NCBI RefSeq assembly: GCF_033958435.1 | Contig: NC_134152.1 | Span: 18,152,001 to 18,216,000 of the forward strand | Source of the DNA: Carettochelys insculpta | Taxonomy: Eukaryota; Chordata; Testudines; Carettochelyidae | DNA: 64,000 bases | Reading direction: 5' to 3' | Shown: positions 10,205 through 22,715 of the stretch, piece by piece | Position numbering within the stretch: position 1 is the first letter of the stretch | Layout of the letters: the number at the start of each line of letters is the position of its first letter | The notes under the pieces: generated by a model | Told to the model about the DNA's origin: nothing | Database searches by the model: none | What the model saw: the letters and a program-made list of their open reading frames with translations, nothing else | Made by a program: the position numbers and the translations under genes

Positions 10205-10943
10205 GAGCAGTAAGCACAGCCAGGAAAGAAAGGCTTATAGCAAACCATGCAACTGATAATTCTTAAATACATGCATTCTGCAAATTATTTAACAATAGGC
10301 TACATTTCCTGAATCCTGAGGAAACAATACAACATGGAATGGTTCTTTTATTACTTACCCACTAACCAAGGAAATGTGGATGAAATATGAATGTCTGCTA
10401 TATAACAGAGTAACTTCATGATGAAATAGACTTAAGCCAGGTTAAAATTCATTTTCTTTTCCGAACTGATCAACACTCTACCTTCATGACGACTCAGGCT
10501 TTGAATAACTAGATGAGACATGTAGCTGGAAGGGTACACTTCTTAAGGATAAAAATTAATTACAATTTTCTTTACTGTATTGAGCCTTTACTGCAGTGCG
10601 ATGATTCACATTATTCATTTGGGAGTGGCTGTCTTTAAACCCCACATTTAGGATGATGGCTATTCCAGCAAAGCCCATTTTTAAAAGTATGTATGTTAAA
10701 ATTTTAAGTCTTTTAAATGATTACAACCACATTTGGTGCCAGTCTGGAGTTTTTTGTTTTTGCTTTTTTTAAACAAACAATCTGGATGGTTTGATTACAG
10801 GAACGTTATTTTTTAAGACACAGAGTTACAGATAAATTCTGTGAACGCAAATGAAAGATAAAAGATCAGTATTTCAGAAAGGAAGACATGATTTTTTTTT
10901 GGGGGGTGGCAATAAGATTTACTGAAGAGGTGATGTTCTAAGC
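10205..10943. other. Non-coding stretch
   Basis: AT-rich sequence between two transposons. I see no gene, splice-bounded exon or recognisable repeat here. The last eight bases are the left target duplication of the next element. Confidence 0.5.
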
Positions 10944-11889
10944 CAGGGTGGGCAATAATTTTCAATGAGAGGTGTGGAGGCAGGCACTCCAAAAATTTGG
11001 AAAGTGATCCAAGGACACACTTTTCTATAATATTATTGTGTGAGGTCTGGGACAGAGTTTCAGTACAGGAAGGAGCTCTGGATAGCAGACTGGAGTGCAG
11101 GGGTGATGTGGGTTCTGGGAGGTTTGGTTTCAGGAGCGGGTTCTGATCTGCGGCAGTGGTGCAGGAGAGCGGTTCAGGTACAGGGAGGGAGTCTGAATGG
11201 AGAAGAGCGTTGTGGCTTGGGCAGGAGTGCAGTAGAGCATAGAGGGTTTGGGTGCAGGAAGGGATTGTGACCTGGGGAAAGGAGTATGTGTGAGGGGAAT
11301 GTTGCAGGTGTAAGCACTCACCAAGCGGTGCTCGCCATTGGCACGACCCTAAGGTATGTTCCCTGTCTGGCTACAGCCACACACACACTCACAGCGGCCA
11401 GCTGCTAGAACCAGCATGGGTGGTACTGTGGCACACCCCACAGGTGCTTGGGAGCAGCAGGTTTCCATGTGCTGCACACACCTGCAATCACTGCCCTTCC
11501 ACAGCTGTAAGGATGGTACTGGGGGTGAGAGCTGGGCATGCAGACCAGCAGTCCCTGCAAGCTAAGCACTTGGGGGGCCATGCAGGAGAGATTCAGGTGC
11601 AGCCCAGATGATAAGCAGAGTGCCCGCAGCAGGCAGCATATGTTGCTGCTTATGGTGCACATCCCCATAAGCCCTGGTGTACCTAAAATTTATTCCACCC
11701 TGGATGGAAAATATTAAGAGGGAAGTCTAGTAGAAAACCTTCACCCCACTTCACCCCAGAGACGCAGATGCTCACCCAGGAGCCATTTGCTTTGAACGGC
11801 AGGTTAGGCCACAGAGAGACTGACTGAGAATCCCACTGGGCTGCACTGAAGTGTTTGGCAGTCCACAGGCCTCATTTTGCCCATCCCTG
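10944..11889. mobile_element. Non-autonomous hAT element with 8-bp target duplication
   Basis: The 946-bp element begins CAGGGTGGGCAATAA and ends with the inverse of CAGGGATGGGCAAAAT, so it has typical hAT-type CAGGG termini. It is flanked by a perfect 8-bp direct repeat, ttctaagc, at 10936-10943 and 11890-11897, which is the duplication length of the hAT superfamily. The interior is GC-rich with no transposase motif. Open frames inside (for example 11040-11270) look incidental. Confidence 0.88.
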
Positions 11890-11897
11890 TTCTAAGC

Positions 11898-14800
11898 AGA
11901 GGTGGATTAAGATATATCGGTGCCCTGGGCACAAAGGACATTCGAATCCCTCCCGACACACACATATACAACAGAATCCTTCCCCCTGCTCCCTCCATGG
12001 CCCTGCCTCCTCACCTTGCCAGATGCTGGGCCATATTTGGGAGCTGCCCATGGAACCTCAGTTGTTGTGGGAACTCCTGATCTTCCACCTGTCCTGAACA
12101 GTGTGCCCCGGAGGGCAAGGACATGGGCTTGGAGCTGCTTGCTGGTATCTTGGCTCCTTGCCCAGGGCAGTTGGAGAGTCTGGGGCTCCACCCTGCTTTA
12201 AGGCTCCCTAGTAACTCTTACTAACCAGAACAGTCCCCTTTTTGAGCTCTGTCTGAACACACCCCAAGAATTTTTGGCAAAACTGGACATTTGTCCATAA
12301 TCAATTGGCAAGTGCAATGAGCCAAATGCCCAGTTCTGCCAAAAAGGGACTCAGGACAGGGGCAGTTCACGGGTGAGTCTCTGTGGGCCCTTAGAAAGTT
12401 AAGGGACATGAGAACAGAGAAGCAGGGTGAGTGTGTATTTATCTTATGGAGAGCTAACACACACACACACACACACACACACAATTTATATAGCTAGAGA
12501 GGGTGTGTGTGACATTTTGGCTATCTAAAATGTCCATTTAAATATGGAAGGAATGAATCTGAGGAAGGGTGAGAGGGGAACAGAGAAAGCCTATATAGCT
12601 TTATATATAAAATGCACTAGACTGACTGAAAAATACTTTTTAAAAACAAACAGCTATGGAAAGAAACCGGCTATTTACTGAGACAAGAAAGAACAGTTGC
12701 TGCACTTTATTTTATTGCCCTTATTGTTTTAAATGCATTACAACTGCCTATCTTACTGGTTTAATAAAGAGAAACATGCAATGATTCAAAATACTTCACT
12801 TAGTCCTTTTTAACTTTATATATATTTACATATTCATTTTTAGTTTAAGAAACTGATGTAGACAGAGTATTTGAGCACAGGCTGCGGAGCCAGAAAAATG
12901 GGTTGTCTTCCTCACTAGGTGATCTTTGCTGATTGCATAGCCTTGCATTTTCTGAGTTTCCGCACTATAAAATTATTTTACTTCCCTCCCAGCAGGAAGC
13001 AAGGATTAATTATTTAGTTTTAATAAAGCAGCATGAAGTTTTACAACATTAAATATAAGCTACATATTTACTGGAAAAAGACTATAATGTAAGCTGCTCA
13101 TGGCAGGAAACTTGTCCCTTTACATGTCAACGAATTAAACAGTATTAAAAAACATCACAGAAAGAAATATGAATGAAAATAAATACTCTAAACAGGTGGC
13201 CATCTTAAAGTTATCATTTGTCAATAAATTGCCTGGATTAATAACCCTGATGATAATTGTGACAGTAGTTTTGGAGCCTATAGTCTCAGGTGAATGAGTG
13301 TGAACAATGGCAGATGACTGTACATACAGCACAGCACATCATTATGCCAGAAAACTCTGCAAGTGCCAATTATTATACAGTAAACTCGTTCATATGCAGC
13401 AGCTCCAGGACCAGGAGGCTGCTGGATATGCAAATATTCTGGTTAACAGAAAGCAGCTGGGAGGAGGCACAAGCAGGGTCAGTGCACCTCCCCCCAGTAA
13501 CAAAGTACAGCCCCATCCCTCACAGACATTACAGCACCAGCTCCTGCTCAACCACTGCCCCTTTTGGTGGGGACAGCATAAAGGCACTTGAAGATGGGGG
13601 GGGGTTCGCTGTGTGGGGAGCTGCTTTGGGCGGCAGACACCAGGTGGAAAAGCAGAGGAGCCCACCTGCTGCACACACAAGCAGCATAGAGGAAACACAG
13701 GGAGGGCACTGAGCAGGCCAGCTCTGAATGGTAGGATATTGCTCATGAGCTCCATAATTCACAAACCCCAGCCATGACGCTGCTTGTCTGCCCTCCTGCC
13801 CAGTATCCACTGCCCAGAGCTGCTAAGCTGTAATTTCTGCCAGTTATTTGAGTGTTCTAGTCACTTAAATACTGGATAAAAAAAAAAAGGACTTTATTAT
13901 AATAACTGAGGCACAAAGTTTATTTTATTAAAACAGTACTCTCTCTTGGTAAGTGTTGGAGACTGGTACTATTCACTTTGCTTCAGTGTGAAGGCCTCCT
14001 TTTCCTTTAATTGTACATATATTTTCAAGATGTTTTAACAGCAAGAAAAGTTGGAATGATGTAAGGGTTTTCAAACGCGCCAAGCCAATTAACATCATAA
14101 AGGTTTTTTAAAAGTCAGATACAAAAATATCATAGTTCTATACCTGAATATTTTTAACATTTTATGTCATGCTTAATTTTTCAGTCTTTATAATGGGATA
14201 AAATTCAACTGCAGTATCTGTTATAATACAGTACTTTCCTTTTTTAATATATATGACCTTGAAATATATTTTATACTTTCCACTTAGACTGGATTAAATG
14301 CAACTTCTACAGGTCTCCAAACACTATAAGAAATACAGCCATAGATAAAAAGCCTTCGGAAATTAGGCATAATTAAAAGATATCAAGCAAATTAAAGAAC
14401 TGAATTACCTGAAGAATACACCATCACAAGGTCAAATTTATATATGTGTTGTTTCTTAAAACTACTTTCATTAGTAATTAGACTATTCAAATATCTATCT
14501 GTGAAAAGGAAATTTCAGTATTACAAAAATCCTTGATGAAGAAGAGTCTTTGACTAGGACTGTTTGAGAATTGTAATGTTTTACTTCGATTCCTAAAATA
14601 ATTTACCAATTTAGCTAGAGACTTTTAAGTGACAGTGCTTATTATCACCACCTCTTTCTGCACAAAATGAATGAAAGGAAATTCTTATTAATTCTTACTA
14701 CTAGCTTTTTTTGCATTTGTCTCACAATTTGTACAGTTACACCACAGAGCTGTGCTTCACAGTTTTAAAATGCAAAACACTACTGTGCCAAGCTGAAGTT

Positions 14801-15040
14801 CATAGAAGGCCCAAAAACAACTCCCCAGGGTTCCAAGTATATTTCAGGGCCCTGATTTAATCAGAACAACAAAAGATTGGCAAAAGCCAGTGGCTGCCAC
14901 ATCCTTCCATTTATCCTCCTAGAAAGAAAAATCTAAATTAAAATATACCAACAAGCAAACAGAGCTATGCTTATGTTTCCTCAAGACTCCTGCACTAGCC
15001 TTCTGACCAGCAACCCTGTCTCAGTCCATGTGTCACAATT
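11898..15040. other. Mostly non-coding, with minor repeats
   Basis: Just after the hAT element, 'agaggtggattaag' starts a GC-richer segment (11898-12210) that resembles another hAT-like repeat, but I could not find its other end. At 13375-13880 there is a GC-rich insert starting 'tacagtaaactcg', possibly a DNA-transposon derivative. Overlapping open frames there (13290-13755) have no motif. The remainder is AT-rich, with no gene seen. Confidence 0.45.
12456..12483. repeat. (CA)n microsatellite
   Basis: A run of about 14 CA dinucleotides, immediately followed by an AT-rich step. Confidence 0.97.
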
Positions 15041-15049
15041 AGATTTTTC

Positions 15050-15700
15050 TAAGGGTTGCTGGCTAGATGGCTCCGAACCACATGTGGTTCTTTAAGGAGC
15101 CATTTGCAGCTCTCGCCCCTGTCGCCACTCACTCCTCCAGCTCCCAGTCCCTGTACTGCTGCACTGAAATAGAATTCAATTTAATTGGTTTAAAGGCCAG
15201 CAGGAGGGATCCAGCCATTAAACCAATTAAACTGAGTTACATCTCAGTGTGGCAGGGCAGGGAACAACTGCCTGTGCTGCAGGTGGGGGAAGGGCGTAGG
15301 AGGGCTGGGGGGACCTGCACAGAAAAGGCAGGAGTGGCCCGGTGAAGGAGCAGCAGGGGGCAGCAGCAGTGCTCATGTAAGGTAAGTGGGGGACAGTTTG
15401 GGGCTGCGAGGGGGTTAAGCCTGGGGAAGGTGGGTGGTTTGGGGCTGAAAGAGGGTTAAGCCTGGGAGCATGGGGCTGGTGGTTTAGGTCTGCTAGTTGT
15501 TTAATCCTAGGGGAAGGAGGGATTGGGGCTGTGAGGGGCTTAAGCCTGGGGACAGAAAGGGGGTGAATCAAGATTTATTAAAAAAAAATTCCCAGGGGAG
15601 AACCTTCTACCAGCCCCTCACTTTTTTGGGTCACACAGTCTTACTGAATTGTCAAAATGGGTCACTAGGTTGAAAAGGCTGGGAACCGTGGACCTACAAG
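15050..15700. mobile_element. Probable non-autonomous DNA transposon with internal minisatellite
   Basis: The right part contains 'tcaaaatgggtcactaggttgaaaa' split by 'ggctgggaacc', which resembles the end of hAT-type elements common in reptiles. The left part contains 'ggctccgaaccacatgtggttc'. Exact termini and target duplications were not resolved, so the boundaries are approximate. The GC-rich interior carries the tandem array at 15397-15565. Confidence 0.4.
15397..15565. repeat. GC-rich minisatellite, four ~42-bp units
   Basis: Four diverged units each begin with 'tttggggctg' or a close variant and contain 'gggttaagcctgggg'. The units start at about 15397, 15438, 15482 and 15522. Divergence is highest in the third unit. 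Confidence 0.85.
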
Positions 15701-16249
15701 CTACTGCAACTCATTAGGTCCCAGTTGGGATTGCCTCTCTAAGGTGACTATGAATTTTTTGGGGGCATTAAAACTACAGACTGCCATCTAGCTTAACAGA
15801 TCCTCTTTATCAAATATACATGATACCATCCCTGCTGCTTTGATGGTATGCTTAGTAATCACTGGGCATATTTAAGGAACTGCTTCACCTTTAGGGTGAA
15901 ATCCTAGCCTATTCATGTCAATCAAAGTGTTGTCATTGACTTCAATGGGTTCTCCAGTACATAAAACTGATGTCCCTTCTTTCACATAATGCCTGTCTCC
16001 AGGTGTATATAATAACTGGAGATGTCAGCTTCAGAGAATTCTAAAGTGAATGCATCATAGGATTCAGCATGTGGCACTCCTGTAGTTGTTTGCAAGGAAG
16101 CCTCATATTTCCTGCCTACAACAACCTGCAAAAGTGACTGTGTGATTAGTTTTGTGCATGCATAGTCTTACGTACATATCCAAAACAGGAAGGAGACCTC
16201 TTCTGTGTCCATTCAAAATCAACACTCAATATTGCTATTCCTTTAGGAG

Positions 16250-16724
16250 AACAGCAGAAATGTAGCACTTAAAGACTAACAAAATGATTTATTCAGTGAT
16301 GAGTTTTCATGGGACAGACCCACTTCATCAGATCAATCTCATTTCCAATACAAACTGACATTTGTAAGTACAGTGGACCAAAAAATTGCAATAAAAACCA
16401 ACAGATCAAATAGGACTGAGGAAGGGGGATAAGGGGAAGGGGGATATTAAGTTTCCTGCTCGTAATTATCTCAGGCTGGACGCAACATCTCCTCTCTCCT
16501 TATCCCCTCCGTCAGTCCTACTTGATTTGTCAGTTTTTATTGCAATTTTTTTTTGGTCCACTGTACTTGTGTCACTCTGTATTGGAAATGAGATTGATCT
16601 GAACAAGTGGGTCTGTGCTACGAAAGCTCATCACTGAACAAATCATTTTGTTAGTCTTCATAGTGCTACATTTCTGCTGTTTTGTTTTGTTGGAGCACAA
16701 ACTAGCATGGCTACCTCTCTGTTA
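16250..16724. mobile_element. Fold-back retroposon with 15-bp target duplication
   Basis: The element is a long inverted repeat. The left arm (16252 to about 16440) and the right arm (about 16500-16680) pair through 'aatgtagcact', 'gactaacaaaatgattt', 'cagacccactt', 'atctcatttccaata' and 'cagtggaccaaaa'. It is flanked by a 15-bp direct repeat, ctattcctttaggag at 16235-16249 and ctattcttttaggag at 16725-16739 (one mismatch). A duplication this long points to LINE-type target priming. The right end carries the tail 'catggctacctctctgttact' seen inversely in a related copy near 62855. Confidence 0.8.
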
Positions 16725-16739
16725 CTATTCTTTTAGGAG

Positions 16740-19580
16740 GTTAATGACAAAATATGTTTATAAACATGACTGCCCTTGTATACAGTTGGTACAAAGTTGT
16801 GTTTAAAGTCAATTGATCAAAACATTTTCTGACATAATGCTTTTTTTAGGATAGACATGTCATATAGGTAATGTCAGATTGTCTTTTGGACATTTTCTAT
16901 GAAACCAAATAAAAAAAAAATCCCCAAAAAATGGAAGACGCATTTACGTAAATCAAATATTTTCAAAAAAGTCTCATGAGTTCTGCCATTGCCAAGATTA
17001 GAATCGATTTCATAAGGACCTTAAAAAAAATAAAGGTCTCTAAAGTTACTATCTTAATTTGCAACATAAGCAAACAATTTTAAAACCCCTCTACTCATTG
17101 GAGAATGATTATTTATGTACTTATTTATAAAATAAAGTATAAGAGGGGTAAAATCTCCCAATAAGCTTCCAAAAAATAAAATTAGCAAGCTCTGAAAAAA
17201 CTACACGGGAGTTGGTCACAAGGAAGAGAAAGCAGGGTTCACTGGGAAGAAAAAGACTTGAAGAAATACAAGTGTAACTGTTCTGAGTGCCATTCACTCA
17301 AGTATACTCATATTCACTGCTGTAAGAGATGGTCACCACTGTCATACTGTAATACTGTTATTTAGAATGGAGCTAGCCTTGAAAGCACTTCTTGACAATG
17401 GCTGGCAGTCCTCTATGGAGCACGTGTGAGTGGTTATACAGATGCCTGCTAGTGCTCATTATTTGTATTGTGGATTCTCAGTACCTCAGCTGGTGTTTGC
17501 CTTGAACTTGACTTTTTAAAGAACACTTCATACTATTGATTGCATTCTGTTTTCCATTGGTTGCTGTATCTATTCTTTCATTTTGCTGATATATATAATT
17601 ACACAACAATTGCCTGCTACATGCAATGTTCCAAATTGTAGAAACATAATACATCGCTTATTGGCATTTCTGATATCACTATAATAAAATAATATTATGA
17701 TTAAACATAAAATGTCCATTATACAGCCATTTCTTCTTTGTTCTATGCATCTTTGGCAATCTGCCTAAATCATGGCAGCTGTAGAAAAAAAATTTGGGGG
17801 ATTTATTTCCTTTATATTGAAAAGTACTCTTGAAAAATTACACAAACCAATGACTGAAATTCAAACAGCTTTTACCATCAAGAAGAAAATTTAACTTAGG
17901 AATTAGCCCTTCAAGTATTAATTTAATCCACTTGCTCTCATCAATATTCAATAGAAGACTCAATTCTGCTTCAAAATTTATCACTAAAATAACTGTGACC
18001 CTAAAAACCCCTCAATGCCAACTGGTAAAGGACTCATTACACTCAGTATGCTGTTTTTACAGTATTTTTCAAAGAGGGGCAAGTGAAGTATTTAATAAAA
18101 GCATATGTGATCCTGATTCTAATAATCATTATGAGATGTATGTACAATTTATACATAAGGAATGGCATAAGTAAATTAAAATTAAAGTTTCAGGCTTTGC
18201 CAGACAAAAGGGGTGCAGATTAACTTGTCTACTTTGGTTTAGAGGTACATTAGGAATTGTAAGACAACAGAATGGAAAACCCATTTTGCAAATGAACTCA
18301 AATGAGAATGGGAAGGCAACCTGGATCAGCACAGCAGGAAGGAAACCACTGGGAAATGTTGTGGGAGGGCATTTATCCTGTAACTACCCACTGAAGGAAG
18401 GCTTTGAAAAGCAGAGGATATTCATGTATGCTTGGATCCTTACTGAATGAAAACCAGCTAACTTTAGAAAAGGCTCAACTTCTATGGGAAAGTCTACTCT
18501 ATTACAGTCGATCCAGGTCTGCATTTACAATTTGTTTTATAAGTAGCCATTTCTGTTTCCATTACAATTATTCACTGTTTCTTAAATCTTGGCCTGTGAT
18601 AATAAATGTGTGTATGTTTTCACTATACCTGTATGTCAGTATTGTGATATCTTAAAGGACTTGATCCTGAGTTGTGCTACTCAAGCTGTGTATGTAGCAG
18701 TCCCTTAGGGATAGTAAACTTCTAGGACTGTCCACTGGCAGGAGATATGACAAGGCAAGTGCTTTTGGAAATGCTACTGTTAACATCAGAGGTAAATAAA
18801 CTGCTGGCAGAGGCCTGTGGAGATTGTTCGGGTGGCTAACTGATTTGTGTGGATGTCAGCTCCCTGAGCGTTACAAGATGACTCACAGTTGCTGCTCAAT
18901 AAAGTAGCACACTGACCATTCCCAGTTCATTTACTAACACCAATACCTCCTCTAGCCTTTAGAAAGAAACAAGGAGGAAAGTGTATCCATTCACACCACA
19001 TATTTAGGAGGTAAAAAGCAGCACTGAGATTTATTTCAAGAGGGAATAACAATGCATCACAAACTACTTCTCTTCTCAAAACAGTATCTATACATCACAG
19101 TGTCAAAGCCGCACTACCATTAAACTGCTTGTTTAGTAAAGAGGAATTTTAAAGGAAATAATCTCAGTCATCCAGCAATGGAACATTTAAGAACAGCAAT
19201 TGACAAGCATTTGACTAAAGTTTTAAAGTAATAAGCCACCCACGATTATGAACTGAATGAACTCCAACTTAGGTTTGTTTTTCTTTTTTTCCCCTGGTTG
19301 TCTGGTGATAGGTTTGCTTGCTTTTCTGTTCTCTCAAAACAAAAATGAAACTGATCAGTGGCTGCCAAAAACAGAAGAGCTAGGATATGATAATCAGTAA
19401 GAGTGCACTGTAAGTGATAATACTATTTCATGTGAAAATTTGACAAATAGTTAAAACTGTTTTCAGGACTGTTTGTGATCTAAAGCCCATTGAAGTTAAT
19501 GTAAATTCTCAGCAACTTCAATGGACACTGTATTGGACTTTTTAAGAAGTATTTTTTCCAGCATGCTAACACACATAGCA
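16740..19580. other. Non-coding, AT-rich
   Basis: No coding region, RNA gene or clear transposon is visible. Short open frames (17932-18174, 18404-18655) have no recognisable motif or coding bias. Confidence 0.5.
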
Positions 19581-19584
19581 CTCT

Positions 19585-20006
19585 GGCCATGTTTATACTT
19601 ACAAACAACTTTGAAATGGCCATGCTAATGGCCAAATCGAAGAATACTAATGAGGCTCTGAAATGAATATTCAGCACCTCATTAGCATGCTGCTGGCTGT
19701 GGCACTTCGAAAGTGCCGCGGTTCAATCTCCCACGGCTCGTCTACACAGGATTCCTTTTTGAAAGGACCCTGCCAACATCGAAATCCCCTTATTCCTATC
19801 AGCTGATTTCAATGTTGGCACAGTCCTTTCAACAAGGACCCCCATGTAGATGAGCCATGGGCAAGTGAACTGCAGCACTTTCGAAGTAGTGCAGCTGGTG
19901 GCATGCTAATGAGGCACTGAATATTCATTTCAGTGGCTCATTAGTATTCTTTGATTTGGCCATTAGCATGGCTATTTTGAAGTTTTTTGTAAATGTAGAC
20001 ATAGCT
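19585..20006. mobile_element. Palindromic MITE (copy C), diverged
   Basis: Same family as the copies at 9240 and 9762. The ends are ggccatgtttatac and the inverse of agctatgtctacat, and the arms share 'aatactaatgag', 'gcatgctgctgg' and 'aaatccccttattc'. It is flanked by TCT on both sides (19582-19584, 20007-20009). It is more diverged than copies A and B. Confidence 0.78.
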
Positions 20007-20599
20007 TCTGTGTTACAAAAGTAGAGATGAACCAAATCTGGAATTCCAAACCACAATACCTAAGAAACTCAAAAGAGAAGCAGTGCAGATTTCAATCCCC
20101 AGATCTGAACCTACCTCCAACAATTTCAGCTGAAGGTATGATATTAAAATTAGTCTGAAAGCAAATATTGCTCTCTTGGGCCAGGTGACTAAAAATCAAT
20201 GATTTTTTAAAATAATACAAGTTTTTATTTAAATCAGATTTTTAAAGTTATCAATACAATATTGGACTTCTCATTAAAATAGTAAGTTACAATTAAATCT
20301 CATCACAAACATGCTACACATACAATTACAGTCTCTCAAAAATGAACTGATGGCTCTAGTCTGTCCTGCATAACTACCATCTCTTGCTTAAACTAATGGC
20401 TGGGGGAAAGCCAACAGGTGTGAAGGAGCACAGGAGACAGAGACATCTCTTAAGGGAGGTCTACGAAGAGATTCTACCTGTTCTGGTAAGGAGAACAGGA
20501 TGGAAGGTGAAAATATATGGGTAAGTTCAGATGAAAAATGGTCAAATGAAAAAAAGAGTGCCATTCAAACACATCAGGAAATGGCAGACAGCTAAATAG

Positions 20600-21745
20600 T
20601 GACAATTTTTTAAAGTGCTTATACAAAAACACTAGAAGTCAAAATAAGATGGGAGAACTAAAGAACCTCATATTGCAGGAGGATAGTAATATAACAGGCA
20701 TCACAGAAACTTGGTGGAATGAGGACTGTTAATGGGAAACAGTAATACCAGAGTACAAAATATATCACCAGGACAGAACAAGTCATGCAGGTAGTGGAGC
20801 AACACTATATGTGAAAGAAAATGTAGAATCCAATGAAGTAAAAATTTTCAATGAACCAAAATGTCCCATGGAATCTCTATGCATAGTTATCCCATGCTCC
20901 AATAATAAGAATATAGCAGTACTGATCTATTACTGACCACCTGACCAGGATAATGATATAGTGAATATGAAATGCTAAGGGAGACTGAAGAGACTATGAA
21001 AATAAAAAACTCAATAATAGTGGGGGATTTCAACTATCCCCATAATGACTGAGCACACGTCACCTCAGGACGGGATGCAGAGATAAAGTTTCTTGACACC
21101 TTAAACGACTATCTCTTGGAACAGCTGGAGCTGGAACCCACAAGAGGAGAGAAAATTCTTGATTTAGTCCTAAGCGGAGCAGAGGATCTGGTTCAAGAGG
21201 GAAATGTAATTGGACAGCTTGGAAATAGTGACCATAATGCAATAATATGTAACATTTCTGTGGTGGGAAAAACATCACAGTAGGCCAACTCTGTGGCACT
21301 TAATTTCAGAAAGGGTAACTACACAAAAATGAGTAGGTTAGATAAACATAATTTAACAGGTACAGTGACAAAAGTAAAATCCCTTTAGGCAGCATGGAAT
21401 TTTTTCAAAAGCATTATAAAGAGGTCCAACTTAAACATCTACCTCAAATTAAAAAACACAGTATGAGAACCAAAAAAGTGCCACAGCAGCAAGCAAGTAA
21501 AAGAAGTTGTGAGAGATTAAAAAAAAGCATTGTTTAAAAAGTGGAAACCAGAATAGGCAGGAATGGTGTCCCTGGCCTCTGTTTGTCGGAGGCTGGAAAT
21601 GGATGACAGGAGGTAGATCACTTGATGATTACATGTTCTGTTCACTCCCTCTGGGTTATCTGACAATTGTCACTGTTGGAAGACAGAATACTGGATTAGA
21701 TTGACCTTTGGTCTCACCCAGTATGGCTATTTTTATGCTTCTTGA
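20600..21745 (+). mobile_element. L3-like (CR1-related) LINE, internally deleted
   Basis: The endonuclease region is recognisable in translation: ITGITETWWNED, YKIYHQDRTSHAGSGATLYVKE, IAVLIYY followed by a stop then PPDQD, and an 'atagtgggggatttcaac' block for the GDFN motif. The ITETWW glutamate is kept. After about 21550 the sequence jumps to the 3' UTR, with 'ctggaaatggatgacagg' and 'gacctttggtctcacccagtatgg', which is the tail of reptile L3-like elements. The RT has therefore been deleted. Many stops are present. A second tail of the same family lies on the other strand at 31373 and 34337. Confidence 0.82.
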
Positions 21746-22714
21746 AAAATCTGGGTTTTCAATTCCTGTTTCTTAGCAGATTGAAAAGTAGCATGCAAAG
21801 AAAGAGAGAAGCTGAATAGGACTGTTTTTGCTCTGTGCTTATGTGGTGGTAGACCTTGACCAAGCATGTCAGAGGAGTTAAGACATGCTCTTAAGATAGA
21901 GACACAGTATAAAGGAAAGAACAGAGGCAGCATAGAAAGGAACAGGGAGTGTACCATAAAGAAAAAAGGAAGATATTCTTCAGTGCACACACACAGAGCT
22001 TCCTATATTCCTCTGCACTTTAGTCACAGAAAATCTGTCATGGCTTCTGCACGTAAGAGAGATGCTATCAGGGTATACTTTGGAGAAATTCATTCCCAGG
22101 GCAAAAAAGGAAAACACACCATGTGTAAGAAGTGCAAGAAAAAAGATGCAGGGCCTAGCTGCAAGAATGAAACTTCATAAGAAAAACTGATTATGGGTAG
22201 GAAATGATGTGGATATGGCTTAGTGGATCAACTGGTTAGTAACTTCAATAATTCATTCTGCAATGCATCACTCTTCAAGATATTCTCTATGCCTTTTAGC
22301 ATAAGTGTGATTTGACAAATAAATTCCCAAGCTGTTTGCTATATTGGATGTTGATAGGAAAAAAAAATAAAAGGTTCAGTTTAGCTCATCCTTATGGCTT
22401 GTTTAATTAGTGAACTAGGTTTAGACTCTATCACTCAAGTACACAATACAGAAAGCATCATTAAGAGAAATCTAGAGTTGCCAAGTGCCACTGGGTGTCA
22501 TTTTCTTATTTAAATTACATAATACATGTCTCTTATGTTGGAACATCATGGCCACAGACCATAATGGTGATGCCACAAGACCATTCCCCACAAGTCTATT
22601 ACATATTTTACTTCAGTATAACTTCAAAGGAACTCCATTCTATACTTGTTTTCTCAAATACAAAAGTGACAGAGTTCAGAGGGGCTTACTCCAAAATTTA
22701 GAGCCCTCTAAACA
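21746..22714. other. Unassigned stretch
   Basis: Apart from the possible BED-finger fragment at 22040-22180, I see no gene here. Open frames at 22485-22814 overlap the edge of the next MITE and show no motif. Confidence 0.45.
22040..22180 (+). pseudogene. Possible BED-type zinc finger fragment (transposase N-terminus)
   Basis: A 46-codon segment, starting at an internal Met of a longer open frame, reads as MASARKRDAIRVYFGEI, then GKKGKHTMCKKCKKKDAG. The pattern of an aromatic residue before a CxxC pair in a basic stretch resembles the start of BED fingers, which bind DNA in hAT transposases and some domesticated proteins. The expected later His/Cys ligands are missing, and the frame ends at 22180. 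No hAT catalytic region follows. It could be a leftover transposon fragment or a chance match. Confidence 0.35.
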
Positions 22715-22715
22715 C

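Noticed and set aside
9210..10272. Open frames such as 9210-9563 minus and 9967-10272 minus
   Set aside because: They are translations of palindromic MITEs; the same peptides appear from both arms.
13290..13810. Open frames of 90-140 codons on both strands
   Set aside because: They overlap each other in GC-rich sequence that looks like a transposon insert starting 'tacagtaaactcg'; no protein motif.
20600..21745. Possibility that this LINE could still be active because ITETWW is intact
   Set aside because: RT is deleted and many stops interrupt the rest of the endonuclease.
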